Notes: generated by a model from the letters alone, not told the origin. A stretch of 42,233 nucleotides of DNA from Puniceicoccaceae bacterium (GCA_002729725.1 PBYS01000004.1:1-42233), one strand, 5' to 3'. Positions 1 to 8,038 are shown, counted from the first letter of the stretch. Made by a program: numbers and translations.

Positions 1-693
1 CAAGACGACATCGCCTGGGCGGAAGTGCTCAATAAACTTAACCATGATTCGGCTTTCATGACGTTTGAGTTCAGTTTCAACCCATTTGAGCAAAGCTCCA
101 CTGGCTAAGCAAAAGCAAGCGACCACTTTCATTACAGGGAATCCGCAACCTGGTAATTGACGGCTGGGTTGCGGGAACTCTTTTTGGTTTTCAACTGTAT
201 CCGGTAAAGTGATGCCTGTCCCGTCGATCACTTTTACATCACGATCTTTCCAGCGCTGGTTCTGCATGACACGCTGTTGCACCTTCTCACTTATATGCGT
301 GTGAATCGTATCGAGGAGCTCATCATCCAGTTTGCCTCTGGCACGGCAGTAAGCCGCGTTGTCGGAATCGGGCATCGGCAGGTTCTTCTCGCTGCAAAAA
401 CTCTGCACCTTACGTACCACTTCTCGGCAAGGCATGCCGGGCGAAAGCACTTGATGTAGGAACCCAAAGAAACTCACGCTTCGAGAATAAACTCGGGTGC
501 GACTATGCGCCCCGCGAGCATTGGGCGAGAGCTTATCAAGTGGGATTAAACCTTCGAAAATTGAGGATAATTCGGAAAGCGTTGACTGACGTAGTTTGAG
601 CAGTTTTTCTCGATACTGCGTAAAGGCCGTCTTAGGTGGTTTGCCACATAAAACATGGTTAAATCCGGGTAAGAAGCGTTCTAGTTTTTGCAT
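1..693 (-). CDS. IS4-family DDE transposase, C-terminus cut by window edge
   Basis: Translating the minus strand from ATG at 693 gives an uninterrupted 231-codon frame that runs off the window. It starts MQKLERFLPGF, continues with an N-terminal IS4-like domain (SPNARGAHSRTRVYSRSVSF), and reaches the first catalytic aspartate region VIDGTGITLPDT followed by NQKEFPQPSRQLPGCGFP. This is the classic DDE arrangement of IS4 transposases, which cut and paste the element. The second Asp and the Glu lie beyond the edge, so it cannot be judged intact. The frame is clean so far. The plus-strand ORF at 277-459 is only its shadow. Confidence 0.85.
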   Translation of the reverse strand, partial: MQKLERFLPGFNHVLCGKPPKTAFTQYREKLLKLRQSTLSELSSIFEGLIPLDKLSPNARGAHSRTRVYSRSVSFFGFLHQVLSPGMPCREVVRKVQSFCSEKNLPMPDSDNAAYCRARGKLDDELLDTIHTHISEKVQQRVMQNQRWKDRDVKVIDGTGITLPDTVENQKEFPQPSRQLPGCGFPVMKVVACFCLASGALLKWVETELKRHESRIMVKFIEHFRPGDVVL

Positions 694-783
694 ACAAAAA
701 CACTACTTTCCAACGGACATTTCGTTAGCTTTTTATTTAAGTTTTTTTTACTCAATTATGCTGCTTAAGTCCGTGCCATTCTG
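1..783 (-). mobile_element. IS4-family insertion sequence, partial
   Basis: The element contains the transposase reading leftwards off the window edge plus its upstream end. Read on the minus strand, the probable outer end is around 783, where CAGAATGGCACGGACTTAAG begins; this resembles IS4-type termini that I know, but the second terminal repeat and any target duplication lie outside the window, so the boundary is an inference. The reverse transcriptase gene begins only about 60 bases beyond this end. Confidence 0.6.
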
Positions 784-845
784 ACATGACCCGTTTTTCC
801 GCCCTGACCTCACTTTTAGCCCTGCTTTATTCCTAAGATTCGAGA

Positions 846-2417
846 ATGCCGACATTAAACCAGTTACTTACCAACGGCTTCTTTCCTCAGGAGTTGCCAC
901 CAGTTTTTTCTACATCTTCATTTGCGAGCGCTGCAACTGGATCCAACGGCGGACTCGTAGAGCATATGTCAACAGGAGGTCCCAATAAGGCCGAAACGTG
1001 TGTTCACAACATGGTCCGCAGCGGAGGCCTTAGGAGACACCTTGGAATTCCAAATCCAATTCACTATTCAAGGCTTAGTTGGTTTGTTGTTCAAAATTGG
1101 ACCGCGCTGCAACAAAGCTCACAGAGGTCCCCGTTTTCTCTTACTCAGCCTGTAGACACTGGAACGAATCGAGCAATTTCGGCATCACATGGCTTTTCCG
1201 AGAGAACCATACGCCGCGCTGAATTGCGGTCTTCTGGACGTTTCCTGCTCCACTTAGACATAAACCGCTATTACCCATCAATCTACACCCATTCAGTTCC
1301 CTGGGCTATCCACGGAAAGGATGTCGTCAAACACGCGATGGCGGAAGGAAGCCTGAATGCACTATGGTCCAACAGACTGGACGCCCACCTACGAAACATG
1401 AACGACCAGCAGACTGTAGGTATCCCCATAGGGCCAGACACCTCGCTGCTAATCGCAGAGTGTATATTGGCAGCTGTAGACGAAGAGCTGATTACCACGA
1501 TTCCCAATTTGCGTGGCATTCGTTTCATCGACGACTATGAATTCGTAGTGAACCTTCGATCAGAAGCAGAGTTGGTCATCAGCACCCTGCAATTCATATT
1601 GAGTAAATACGAGCTGGCTCTCAATCCAACAAAGACTCAAATAATTGAGCTTCCTCATCCCATAGAACCTTTATGGACATCGCGTCTTCGGACCTTCGTG
1701 TTCAGGGATGCTGGGACACTAGGACAGAGAAACGATCTAACAGCCTATTTCGACACCGCCTTCACGCTGGCGAGAGAGGCACTGGGCGAGCCAGTTATTA
1801 ATTATGCAATCTCTCGCCTGAACGCAGTGGCGATCGAGGAAGATAATTGGCAGATCTTTCAATACATGCTAAGCCAGTGTGCCCGCAGCGAACCCGCATG
1901 CCTTCCTCAGGTTTGCGATCAGATTTCCTACTATCGCTCTTCCGGACTATTAGTGGACACCCCCTTATGGATCAATTGCCTAGAACACATCATTTTGGAA
2001 CGATTACCACTTGGGCAAGCCAGTGAAGCTCTTTGGGCACTTTGGATAATGAAGCAATTGGACATTACTCTGTCGGAAGCAGTAGGAACCGCGGTCGACA
2101 GATGCGAAGATGCACCCGTCGCATTGATGGCTTTAAGTATGGCCAACAATGGACTGGGCAACCCAGCAACTTTTACTAGACTCCATTCCTTCGCCGAACC
2201 GTCGGAATTATTTGGGCAACATTGGTTGCTTTGTTACGAGGCAAATATGCAAGAATGGCTAAACCCTCCTTCCGGAGTGGACGCTCTGGGCGTTCATCCG
2301 CAATTCGATTTTTTAAGGAACCAAAACGTCTCCTTCTTCAACATCAATGCGCTTCCTAATATCCCCACACGCCACACGCTGGGATCTTTCTCAGGTGGTG
2401 CTGGTGGCGGCTACTAA
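846..2417 (+). CDS. Defence-type reverse transcriptase (UG/DRT-like, subtype unassigned)
   Basis: A 523-residue stand-alone RNA-directed DNA polymerase. Visible RT motifs: LHLDINRYYPSI with the first catalytic Asp at 138, GIPIGPDTSLLIAE at 192 onward (motif B), and FIDDY at 227-231, an F-I-D-D version of the YxDD box. The N-terminal stretch FFPQELPPVFSTSSFA and the HLGIPNPIHYSRL segment precede the palm. About 230 residues after the thumb form an extra, probably helical domain with no motif I recognise, ending in a glycine-rich tail (GGAGGGY). There is no maturase, integrase or protease domain and no adjacent intron structure, so a group II intron protein is unlikely. The architecture matches the Unknown Group RTs, many of which are anti-phage DRT systems. 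A retron RT is a less likely alternative. The subtype cannot be set by eye. Confidence 0.8.
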   Translation: MPTLNQLLTNGFFPQELPPVFSTSSFASAATGSNGGLVEHMSTGGPNKAETCVHNMVRSGGLRRHLGIPNPIHYSRLSWFVVQNWTALQQSSQRSPFSLTQPVDTGTNRAISASHGFSERTIRRAELRSSGRFLLHLDINRYYPSIYTHSVPWAIHGKDVVKHAMAEGSLNALWSNRLDAHLRNMNDQQTVGIPIGPDTSLLIAECILAAVDEELITTIPNLRGIRFIDDYEFVVNLRSEAELVISTLQFILSKYELALNPTKTQIIELPHPIEPLWTSRLRTFVFRDAGTLGQRNDLTAYFDTAFTLAREALGEPVINYAISRLNAVAIEEDNWQIFQYMLSQCARSEPACLPQVCDQISYYRSSGLLVDTPLWINCLEHIILERLPLGQASEALWALWIMKQLDITLSEAVGTAVDRCEDAPVALMALSMANNGLGNPATFTRLHSFAEPSELFGQHWLLCYEANMQEWLNPPSGVDALGVHPQFDFLRNQNVSFFNINALPNIPTRHTLGSFSGGAGGGY

Positions 2418-2713
2418 TCAGTCAGCATTACAATGTGAACATTGGCAGGGATAAGAAAGTAGCAATCCGAGGGGCAAACGCCAAATATAAAGATTTAGGC
2501 TACCGACTCATGAGGCCAGCGTCAATGGTGGTCGGGACGACCGCCGCTACCTTTATTCCGGCTCAGATGGGGTCATTTCAATTAACCCCAACATCCACCT
2601 TGGCTCAAGACGACAGCTCATTGCAACATAACGACATAACCATATTTCTCATCTTGAAGTCTTTAGTTTACCTCTGAGAATTTTGGCTATCGGCTATAAA
2701 AAGAAACTTAGCA
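2418..2713. other. Noncoding 3' flank of the RT with two hairpins; possible structured RNA
   Basis: No credible gene lies here; an 80-codon plus-strand frame at 2435-2677 has no family signature. Two strong inverted repeats stand out: GGTGGTCG paired with CGACCGCC around a GGA loop (2527-2545), and TGGGGT paired with ACCCCA at about 2568-2591. Since several defence RTs use a linked noncoding RNA template, this segment is a candidate, but nothing in the sequence proves transcription. Confidence 0.3.
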
Positions 2714-3571
2714 TCAATCGTTCAATGAGGAGAAGTTCAGTTCCACTAGCATATCGGACAGACTATGATTCTTATTCTCGCAATACTCCCGCAGGATTAG
2801 AGAAATGGACCAGTCAACCGTGGGTATACATCCGAGAACCATCAGCATGCGCTCGTTGAAATTTTGGTCTTCGTCATCTGTGATTATGCCGAGTCTATCC
2901 AAGATGCCGAGATGCTCGACCGCATCCTTGTCTTCGATGCTAATTAAATGGCGAAACTCAGCAAGGTGCATCTTACCAAAATCTAGACCGACACGGCTTA
3001 CAATTAAAAGATAAACTCTTCGTGTAGCAGGGCTGATTTGCTCTAACTTCTCTATTAGTGCCTTAATGTCTTCTTCATACTCCTGCTGATATTTTTTATC
3101 AATAAAACCTCCTGAAACCAACAAGGACAATGAAGTAGGAGGAATAGGCTCATGCACCTTAGAAAGATCATATATCTCATTGGCCATAGAATCGAGAACA
3201 CGCTCGAATTTCTTCTCATGCTTGCATTTCAACTCGCGCATACGAGCTACGGGATACAAATCCTCATTATCTGTTTCTTTATGATGCCGATGGCATAGTA
3301 ATAACAAATTTTCATACGCTCGCCGATCTTCATTGCTCTGCTTCTTGTTGAATCTAGGTCCACCCTCTTCAGCAGCCTCAATGTGGCAGAGGTTTGCAAC
3401 ATATACGCCAGAAGTCGTCATGACCGGATGATCACAATCAGGGAATGCACATATATTGCCTGATTTAAGATACAGCTCTCGCAGGACTTCCTGCTTTGGA
3501 GTTAGGCGTTTTGCTTTCTCTTTTTTCTTCTGAGCCATAGAACAAACGAATTTCAGGTAATCCGAAAACAT
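2714..3571 (-). CDS. HNH endonuclease domain protein
   Basis: A 285-residue protein with an N-terminal HNH nuclease. The zinc/HNH pattern is clear: C41 and C46 in SGNICAFPDC, C62-H63 in ANLCHIEAAEEGGPR, N88 in YENLLLLCHRHH, and C93-H94 with H97. The lysine-rich start (KKKEKAKRL) could bind DNA. The C-terminal half (about 130-285) is helical and acidic with no motif I recognise, and may be a sensor or specificity domain. The start at 3571 has no good ribosome site; ATG at 3538 (residue 12) is an alternative. It faces the reverse transcriptase tail to tail. HNH proteins with extra C-terminal domains are common in defence and restriction loci, so a defence role is inferred from context only. Confidence 0.8.
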   Translation of the reverse strand: MFSDYLKFVCSMAQKKKEKAKRLTPKQEVLRELYLKSGNICAFPDCDHPVMTTSGVYVANLCHIEAAEEGGPRFNKKQSNEDRRAYENLLLLCHRHHKETDNEDLYPVARMRELKCKHEKKFERVLDSMANEIYDLSKVHEPIPPTSLSLLVSGGFIDKKYQQEYEEDIKALIEKLEQISPATRRVYLLIVSRVGLDFGKMHLAEFRHLISIEDKDAVEHLGILDRLGIITDDEDQNFNERMLMVLGCIPTVDWSISLILREYCENKNHSLSDMLVELNFSSLND

Positions 3572-3620
3572 TCAAGAAGGAAGGGCAAATCGAAGGGGTT
3601 GGGGCTAAGGAAAAGCGTCA

Positions 3621-3690
3621 GTCGAGGTCGTGCGGCCGATTGCTCGACCGAACTCCTACAGACCCGTGCGAGCACGATTCATGCACACGG
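3621..3690 (-). repeat. Two consecutive hairpins, possible mobile-intron or REP remnant
   Basis: Just downstream of the small minus-strand fragment are two stems: CCGTGTG with CGCACGG (3664-3690), then GTCGAG with CTCGAC (3621-3648). The first, introduced by GAACCGTGTGCATG, reminds me of stems found in bacterial group II introns, but no intron RT is present and I cannot confirm it. The motif GACTGACGCTTTTCC that follows recurs near 5888-5926. Confidence 0.3.
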
Positions 3691-3694
3691 TTCC

Positions 3695-3853
3695 TCAGAT
3701 CATGGTTTCGCTGGGAGCGTATTTTCGATAAGGGTGAACAATCTTGGGAAGGATCAACGGGTAGTTGACCTGCAGCTGACCGAAGGCTTTCCGGTATTCC
3801 AAAAGCACCATTCCAATTTTTCTTGTTTTTGCAAATTGAAGGAGAGTACCCAT
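3695..3853 (-). pseudogene. Small coding-like fragment of unknown family beside a G11 tract
   Basis: The minus strand carries a 52-codon frame starting MGTLLQFAKTRK and ending LPKIVHPYRKYAPSETMI. Its composition looks like the C-terminus of a real protein, but I do not recognise the family. Directly upstream on this strand is a run of 11 C (G11 at 3858-3868 on the plus strand); the frame before the run does not continue into this one. It is therefore probably the tail of a gene broken by a homopolymer indel, or debris of a mobile element. Confidence 0.35.
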
Positions 3854-3931
3854 TGCAGGGGGGGGGGGCGGCGCAACAGGGCCACAAAACGGATCGGACG
3901 CAAAATCTAAAGTTACGCTTTAACTCTTCAC

Positions 3932-4594
3932 TCAACAGACCGTCGGAATTAGCAGCGCCTCAGCAAAGAGAACTAAGCCAGCGACGATGAGTGCGTTCAC
4001 TAGGCGGTTTTCTTTTTCTTTCCATACCCAGAAAAAGAAGAGCGCAAAAATGATCGAAGGCGCGGCTAAAAATGTGAGCAGACGCTTCGTGGTTTGAAAT
4101 CGCGGATATCTATCCTCATGAAATCGCATGGGAAGCGGCAAGGTGGCTAATGCTTTCCAAGCATCTGGCTCATGCTCAAGAATTCGGATCGCTTTTCCGT
4201 AAATACCTTCAGAGCTAAAGAGTTCAACAAGATCGGGGTCGTGGTTATTTGGGCTGCCTGAGAAGTATTCGACATGTCCATCTAGGTAGGCGACATGCCC
4301 ACCGTATTCACCTTCAAAGTCTTCGTAGTTCTGAAGTCCGCGGGTCCAGAGTAGCGGTGTGCGACTCATGGGAAGCTCAGTGATTGGGTATGGATATACG
4401 GCGAGCGAAAAACCGATTGGAAAGTCTAGTATCTCAGGGATGAAGGTAACTTCTTGAGGGTTCTCCTTAATGAATGCAAAGCTGCGAGGCGCTTTCGAAT
4501 CGATCTGTTCCAAGTCTAATCTATTCAGAATGAGTAAACTGTCATTCACACCGACTTGTGCCATCTCAGATAGAAACCTCTGCATGTCGACCAA
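3932..4594 (-). CDS. H-X9-DG-type membrane protein, 5' end uncertain or lost
   Basis: The segment GGHVAYLDGHVEYF matches the end of the H-X9-DG domain seen in Planctomycetota/Verrucomicrobiota prepilin-like proteins; the C-terminus has two hydrophobic segments separated by a charged KEKEN stretch, suggesting membrane anchoring. The only starts are TTG at 4594 or ATG at 4585. The same frame stays open upstream through protein-like sequence (FNILCFGQARIYDTTQ) with no ATG or GTG until a TGA inside the neighbouring fic start region. The protein therefore probably once began further upstream, and its 5' end was lost or joined to the fic promoter. The usual N-terminal prepilin helix is missing. The function of the family is poorly known. 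Confidence 0.55.
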   Translation of the reverse strand: MVDMQRFLSEMAQVGVNDSLLILNRLDLEQIDSKAPRSFAFIKENPQEVTFIPEILDFPIGFSLAVYPYPITELPMSRTPLLWTRGLQNYEDFEGEYGGHVAYLDGHVEYFSGSPNNHDPDLVELFSSEGIYGKAIRILEHEPDAWKALATLPLPMRFHEDRYPRFQTTKRLLTFLAAPSIIFALFFFWVWKEKENRLVNALIVAGLVLFAEALLIPTVC

Positions 4595-4652
4595 TTGTGT
4601 GGTGTCGTAGATACGAGCTTGGCCAAAGCAAAGGATGTTAAAGGTAACCCTA

Positions 4653-4707
4653 TTCGGCTCATTATTCTTATTTACATGAGCCGATTGGGCGTTATGTTCG
4701 GCTCATG
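4653..4707. promoter_or_regulatory. Triple TCGGCTCAT repeat over the fic start, likely operator
   Basis: The motif TTCGGCTCAT occurs at 4653-4662 and again at 4697-4706, and its inverse ATGAGCCGA at 4676-4684. The first two copies form an inverted repeat with a 13-base gap; the third overlaps the ATG of the Fic gene. Such placement suggests autorepression, probably by the HTH at the end of the Fic protein. Confidence 0.5.
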
Positions 4708-5796
4708 GAGTATAATTGGCAGTTGCCGGACTGGCCGGTGTTTCGCTACGAACTGGCTGAAATAGAAGGTTCTTTGTTGGAGTTTGTAGACCGTGCAGGT
4801 TTGGTCAGTGGTGCTGTTCAGGCTTTGCCGGAATCGGAACAAAGCAATGCCATCGCCGATTTGATGATCGTAGAGGCGTTGAAGACTTCTGAGATTGAAG
4901 GGGAGGTCTTAAGTCGACCGGATGTGGCGTCTTCGATTCGCAATGGCTTGGGGTTGAATCGTCCGCATCAACTTGTGCGGGATCGCGCCGCTGCAGGTGC
5001 TGCTGAATTGATGCTGGCTGTGCGTTCTGACTGGGACGGCACTCTCTCCGATGCGGTTCTGTTGGACTGGCACCGTGTCTTGATGCAGGGCGCAAATAAT
5101 GTGACATTGGGCGAGTGGCGCTCTCATGCGGAACCGATGCAGGTGGTGGAGTTAACCTTAGGAAAACCGAATGTGCTCTACGAAGCGCCACCTTCTGCGA
5201 AAGTGCTTGCTGAAATGAAGCGATTCGTTGAGTGGTTTAATACGAGTCGCGGACAGATTCGCCATGCACCGATACGCGCAGGTTTGGCTCATCTGTATTT
5301 CGAGTCGATCCATCCCTTTGAGGACGGGAATGGGAGGATCGGGCGTGCTCTGGCGGAGAAGGCTTTGTTCCAAGGGGTGGGGCGCCCGCTGCTGTTGAGT
5401 CTGTCTCAAGCAATCGAAGCCGACAAATCGAGCTACTATGCTGCGTTGCAATGTGCGCAGAGGAGCAACGAGGTGACTGATTGGTTGCGCTACTTTGTTG
5501 AAATGCTCTTACGGTCCTTAGACGATGCCCAGATTCGCATTGAATTTGTGCTAAAGAAGACGCGTTTCTTTGATCGCTTTCGTGATGTGCTCTCGGACCG
5601 TCAGCTAAAAGTTGTTCGAAGGATGCTGGATGCAGGGCCGAGTGGTTTCGAGGGAGGAATCAACGCCAGCAAGTACCAGCGCCTGACGGGAATTTCTAAG
5701 CCAACGGCGACGCGTGATTTACAGGAGCTCCTGCAAAAGGGCGTTCTCTCGTCGATCGGAGGCGGTCGAAGCACCCGCTATGATTTGAAGCTTTGA
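4705..5796 (+). CDS. Fic-family AMP-transferase with N-terminal inhibitory helix and C-terminal HTH
   Basis: A 363-residue Fic protein. An N-terminal DUF4172-like region carries the self-inhibition motif TSEIEGE (61-67, S/TxxxEG type), which places a glutamate in the active site. The catalytic loop HPFEDGNGRIGR at 203-214 is canonical, with the catalytic His at 203, so AMP transfer from ATP to a protein hydroxyl is expected; some members instead remove AMP. The last 60 residues (INASKYQRLTGISKPTATRD) form a winged-helix DNA-binding domain. There is no separate antitoxin gene, as expected when the inhibitory helix is built in. The start ATG lies inside a repeated motif and has no Shine-Dalgarno sequence. 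Its target is unknown. Confidence 0.9.
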   Translation: MEYNWQLPDWPVFRYELAEIEGSLLEFVDRAGLVSGAVQALPESEQSNAIADLMIVEALKTSEIEGEVLSRPDVASSIRNGLGLNRPHQLVRDRAAAGAAELMLAVRSDWDGTLSDAVLLDWHRVLMQGANNVTLGEWRSHAEPMQVVELTLGKPNVLYEAPPSAKVLAEMKRFVEWFNTSRGQIRHAPIRAGLAHLYFESIHPFEDGNGRIGRALAEKALFQGVGRPLLLSLSQAIEADKSSYYAALQCAQRSNEVTDWLRYFVEMLLRSLDDAQIRIEFVLKKTRFFDRFRDVLSDRQLKVVRRMLDAGPSGFEGGINASKYQRLTGISKPTATRDLQELLQKGVLSSIGGGRSTRYDLKL

Positions 5797-6172
5797 GGAG
5801 AGGCTGAATCTGAGGTCGTTCTGTTATGCTTATAATCGCTCATCTTTTGTCGTCTGAGTCGTCTCTTCGCACTCCTTGTGGGCAGAAAGACGGAAAAAGC
5901 GTCAAGACGGAAAAAGCGTCAGTCCAATTTTTCATGTTTTTCTCGTTATCACCCACTAGATTTGGGCTGGAAGGCTAAACGGAATCGAGGAGGCTAAAAC
6001 ACCCAGAGGGCATACACACTCGATTACGGCTCCACACTACGCTGTTCGGTGGGCAAAAAGTGCGACCTAAAAGGGTCTGCTACCATAAAGATGCCCCCAT
6101 TTTCAGATTCATTTGCACGCAGCATCTCGAGCTTCATCTCTGTGAGCCCTTAAGCTTTGTGAGGACACACAT
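5797..6172. other. 376-base intergenic region between fic and a LysR gene
   Basis: No gene is supported. It contains a tandem pair of 17-base hairpin units (5888-5921), followed by CCAATTTTTC ATGTTTTT, which resembles a stretch near 3814-3833. The rest is unremarkable and contains only short unsupported frames. Confidence 0.5.
5888..5921. repeat. Two perfect tandem copies of a 17-base hairpin unit
   Basis: AGACGGAAAAAGCGTCA occurs at 5888-5904 and immediately again at 5905-5921. Each copy can form a GACG/CGTC stem around an A-rich loop. A related half-site (GGAAAAGCGTCAGTC) is present near 3609-3623. The form, GAC..loop..GTC, resembles the hairpins that flank the RAYT gene in this window, so it may be a degenerate REP. 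Confidence 0.55.
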
Positions 6173-7072
6173 TCAACCGCCTAGCGGTGGCATCGTGCTT
6201 CGGATTTGTTTCATGATGCGCTGTAGTGCGCTTTCATTGGAGCTGCTTTTGTGACGGGCGAAATAGAGTGTATTGGTCAGCGGCTTATCGCCTGTCCAGA
6301 GGATGTTGACGTCGCCGTTTTGGATCGATTCGCGGCATAGGAAATCAGGGACGATCGCGAGACCTGAGGCTCGTGCCAAACTGCGTAGGATTGAGTTGAA
6401 ATTTGGCACGATGTAATTGGGCCTGAAGTCTGGGGCTTGATTGAAATTTTGCTTCCAGAATCTCTGCGTGTGGTCGTTGTCTCCAGCGATGCCGTACCAG
6501 GGCTGCGCGTGCAACCATTGCAACCGCTCTGTGAGGCTTGCCTGTCCGAAGTCGAAGGCTGCGGTGTCTTTACCCGCGACTAGCACGATGTTTTCTTGGG
6601 AAAAGGCCTCGTACTTCACTCCACGTAATTCTGGATTGTGTGGGCTGACCACTAAATCGGTCACTCGGTTCTCCAGTTTGTGTAAGAGCTCGCGATAGTC
6701 TCCGAACTCTAGAATGAGGTTGAAGGGGAGCTCCGGCAGCACGGGTTCCAGGCTTTGTTGAAAGGTTTCAAAACACATGCCCAAGGTAATCGTCGGACGA
6801 TCCTCGGCCGGGCCGCGCTGGCTTTTGATCTCAATTTCTTCAAGTCGTTTGAGTGGATCGACGATCGCATTGTAGAGCTGTTTGCCGCGTTCAGTTGGAA
6901 TTAAGAGCCGGGGGCGCCGCTGGAAGAGTTTGTAGCCGACGTGATTCTCCAGCGAGCTCAGGTGGAGGCTGACGCCCGGTTGCGAGCTCATCAAATGCTT
7001 CGCAGCGGCCGTCATGCTGCCTTTCTCGTAGATTGCCTTGAAGGTTCGAAACCACTCTAAGTTTGTCATCAT
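6173..7072 (-). CDS. LysR-family transcriptional regulator
   Basis: A 299-residue protein with the usual LysR plan. The N-terminal winged HTH covers about residues 5-64 (FKAIYEKGSMTAAAKHLMSS then PGVSLHLSSLENHVGYKLF), followed by a linker helix and a two-lobed substrate-binding domain from about 90. The length is normal. It is divergent from an SDR oxidoreductase with a 118-base shared region, the classic arrangement of a LysR regulator and its target. The inducer is unknown. ATG at 7072 is followed by a second ATG; either can be the start. Confidence 0.92.
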   Translation of the reverse strand: MMTNLEWFRTFKAIYEKGSMTAAAKHLMSSQPGVSLHLSSLENHVGYKLFQRRPRLLIPTERGKQLYNAIVDPLKRLEEIEIKSQRGPAEDRPTITLGMCFETFQQSLEPVLPELPFNLILEFGDYRELLHKLENRVTDLVVSPHNPELRGVKYEAFSQENIVLVAGKDTAAFDFGQASLTERLQWLHAQPWYGIAGDNDHTQRFWKQNFNQAPDFRPNYIVPNFNSILRSLARASGLAIVPDFLCRESIQNGDVNILWTGDKPLTNTLYFARHKSSSNESALQRIMKQIRSTMPPLGG

Positions 7073-7154
7073 AATATTAATTCGTAGGCATTATTTACAT
7101 TATTTGTGTGATAGGTCGAGTCCTGTTATTCTGTGATCCTTGAAATTATTCAAC

Positions 7155-7167
7155 CCACGATACGTGG
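7155..7167. promoter_or_regulatory. Perfect inverted repeat upstream of the SDR gene
   Basis: CCACG-ATA-CGTGG lies 24 bases before the SDR start in the LysR/SDR divergent region. It could be an operator half-set; a LysR T-N11-A box could not be assigned with confidence. Confidence 0.3.
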
Positions 7168-7190
7168 CTCACATCTAAACCAATAAGAAT

Positions 7191-7979
7191 ATGAACTTAA
7201 ATCTAAATGAAAAGACCGCCTTGGTCACCGCATCCTCCGCCGGCATCGGCTTGGAAATCGCTCGCTCACTCGCTGCTGAAGGCGCACGTGTTTACATCAA
7301 TGGCCGTTCGCAGAAAAGCGTGGACGCTGGCATCCAAAGCATTCGAGCGCAGCAGCCCGAGGCCAAATTGGAAGCGCTGGTCGCGGATAATTCCACGGCA
7401 GCGGGTTGTGAGCTTAGCCTGCAAGCGCTGCCGGAGGTCGATATTCTGGTCAACAACCTGGGGATCTACGAAGCCGTCGGCTTCTTCGACGAGACCGACG
7501 AATCCTGGCAGCGTTTATTTGAAACCAACATCATGAGTGGTGTGCGCCTCGCGCGTCATTATCTCAAAGGCATGCTTGCGCGTGAGCAGGGCCGCGTGGT
7601 GTTTATCTCCAGCGAGTCTGCCATCTGCCCCGCACCTGAGATGGCGCATTACAGCGCAACCAAAACCATGCAGTTGGGCATCTCCCGCTCATTAGCGGAG
7701 TTGACCAAAGGCACGAAGGTCACCGTCAACAGTGTCTTGCCCGGCTCGACACTGACCGACGGCGTGCAAGCATTCATCGCGGATGTGTATCCGGATCTGC
7801 CCCCAGCCGAAGCCGAAAAGCGCTTTATGGCGGAAAACCGCTCGACATCGCTCATTCAGCGTTTGATCAATCCTAAGGAAATTGGCGACATCGTAAGCTT
7901 CGTCTGCAGTGAGCGCGCCGCCGTCATCAACGGAAGCAGCCTGCGCGCCGATGGCGGACTCATTCGCGCCGCATTTTAA
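7191..7979 (+). CDS. Short-chain dehydrogenase/reductase (classical SDR)
   Basis: A 262-residue Rossmann-fold oxidoreductase. The cofactor loop TASSAGIG is at 13-20, the NNLG structural motif at 88-91, a serine cluster at 140-143, and the catalytic YxxxK as Y154 and K158. Arg39 after the second strand (INGRS) suggests NADP(H) preference, which is an inference. The C-terminal [16 protein letters not shown] matches the SDR consensus that closes the substrate pocket. It is divergent from the LysR gene and probably controlled by it. The substrate cannot be deduced; family relatives reduce ketones or oxidise alcohols. Confidence 0.9.
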   Translation: MNLNLNEKTALVTASSAGIGLEIARSLAAEGARVYINGRSQKSVDAGIQSIRAQQPEAKLEALVADNSTAAGCELSLQALPEVDILVNNLGIYEAVGFFDETDESWQRLFETNIMSGVRLARHYLKGMLAREQGRVVFISSESAICPAPEMAHYSATKTMQLGISRSLAELTKGTKVTVNSVLPGSTLTDGVQAFIADVYPDLPPAEAEKRFMAENRSTSLIQRLINPKEIGDIVSFVCSERAAVINGSSLRADGGLIRAAF

Positions 7980-8038
7980 AGTCGGGTGTCGGGGCAACCC
8001 ACGAGCACTGTTTGGAGGTGCGGTTAACGATGGGAAGT

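Noticed and set aside
846..2417. Retron
   Set aside because: No msr/msd-like structured region with the needed inverted repeats is visible upstream, where an IS end lies only about 60 bases away, and the C-terminal extension does not fit a retron RT.
2435..2677. 80-codon plus-strand frame after the reverse transcriptase
   Set aside because: It starts with GTG without a ribosome site, has no family pattern, and spans two strong hairpins.
3600..3700. A group II intron
   Set aside because: Only stem similarity from memory; no intron RT, domain V or boundaries were found, so it is listed as an uncertain remnant.
3618..3935. 105-codon minus-strand and 103-codon plus-strand frames
   Set aside because: Both cross the G11 tract and the hairpins and have unnatural composition; the coding-like signal lies in another minus frame (3695-3853).
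7036..7060. GGTTCGA-like motif as a tRNA T-arm
   Set aside because: It lies within the LysR coding sequence and no cloverleaf can be drawn around it.
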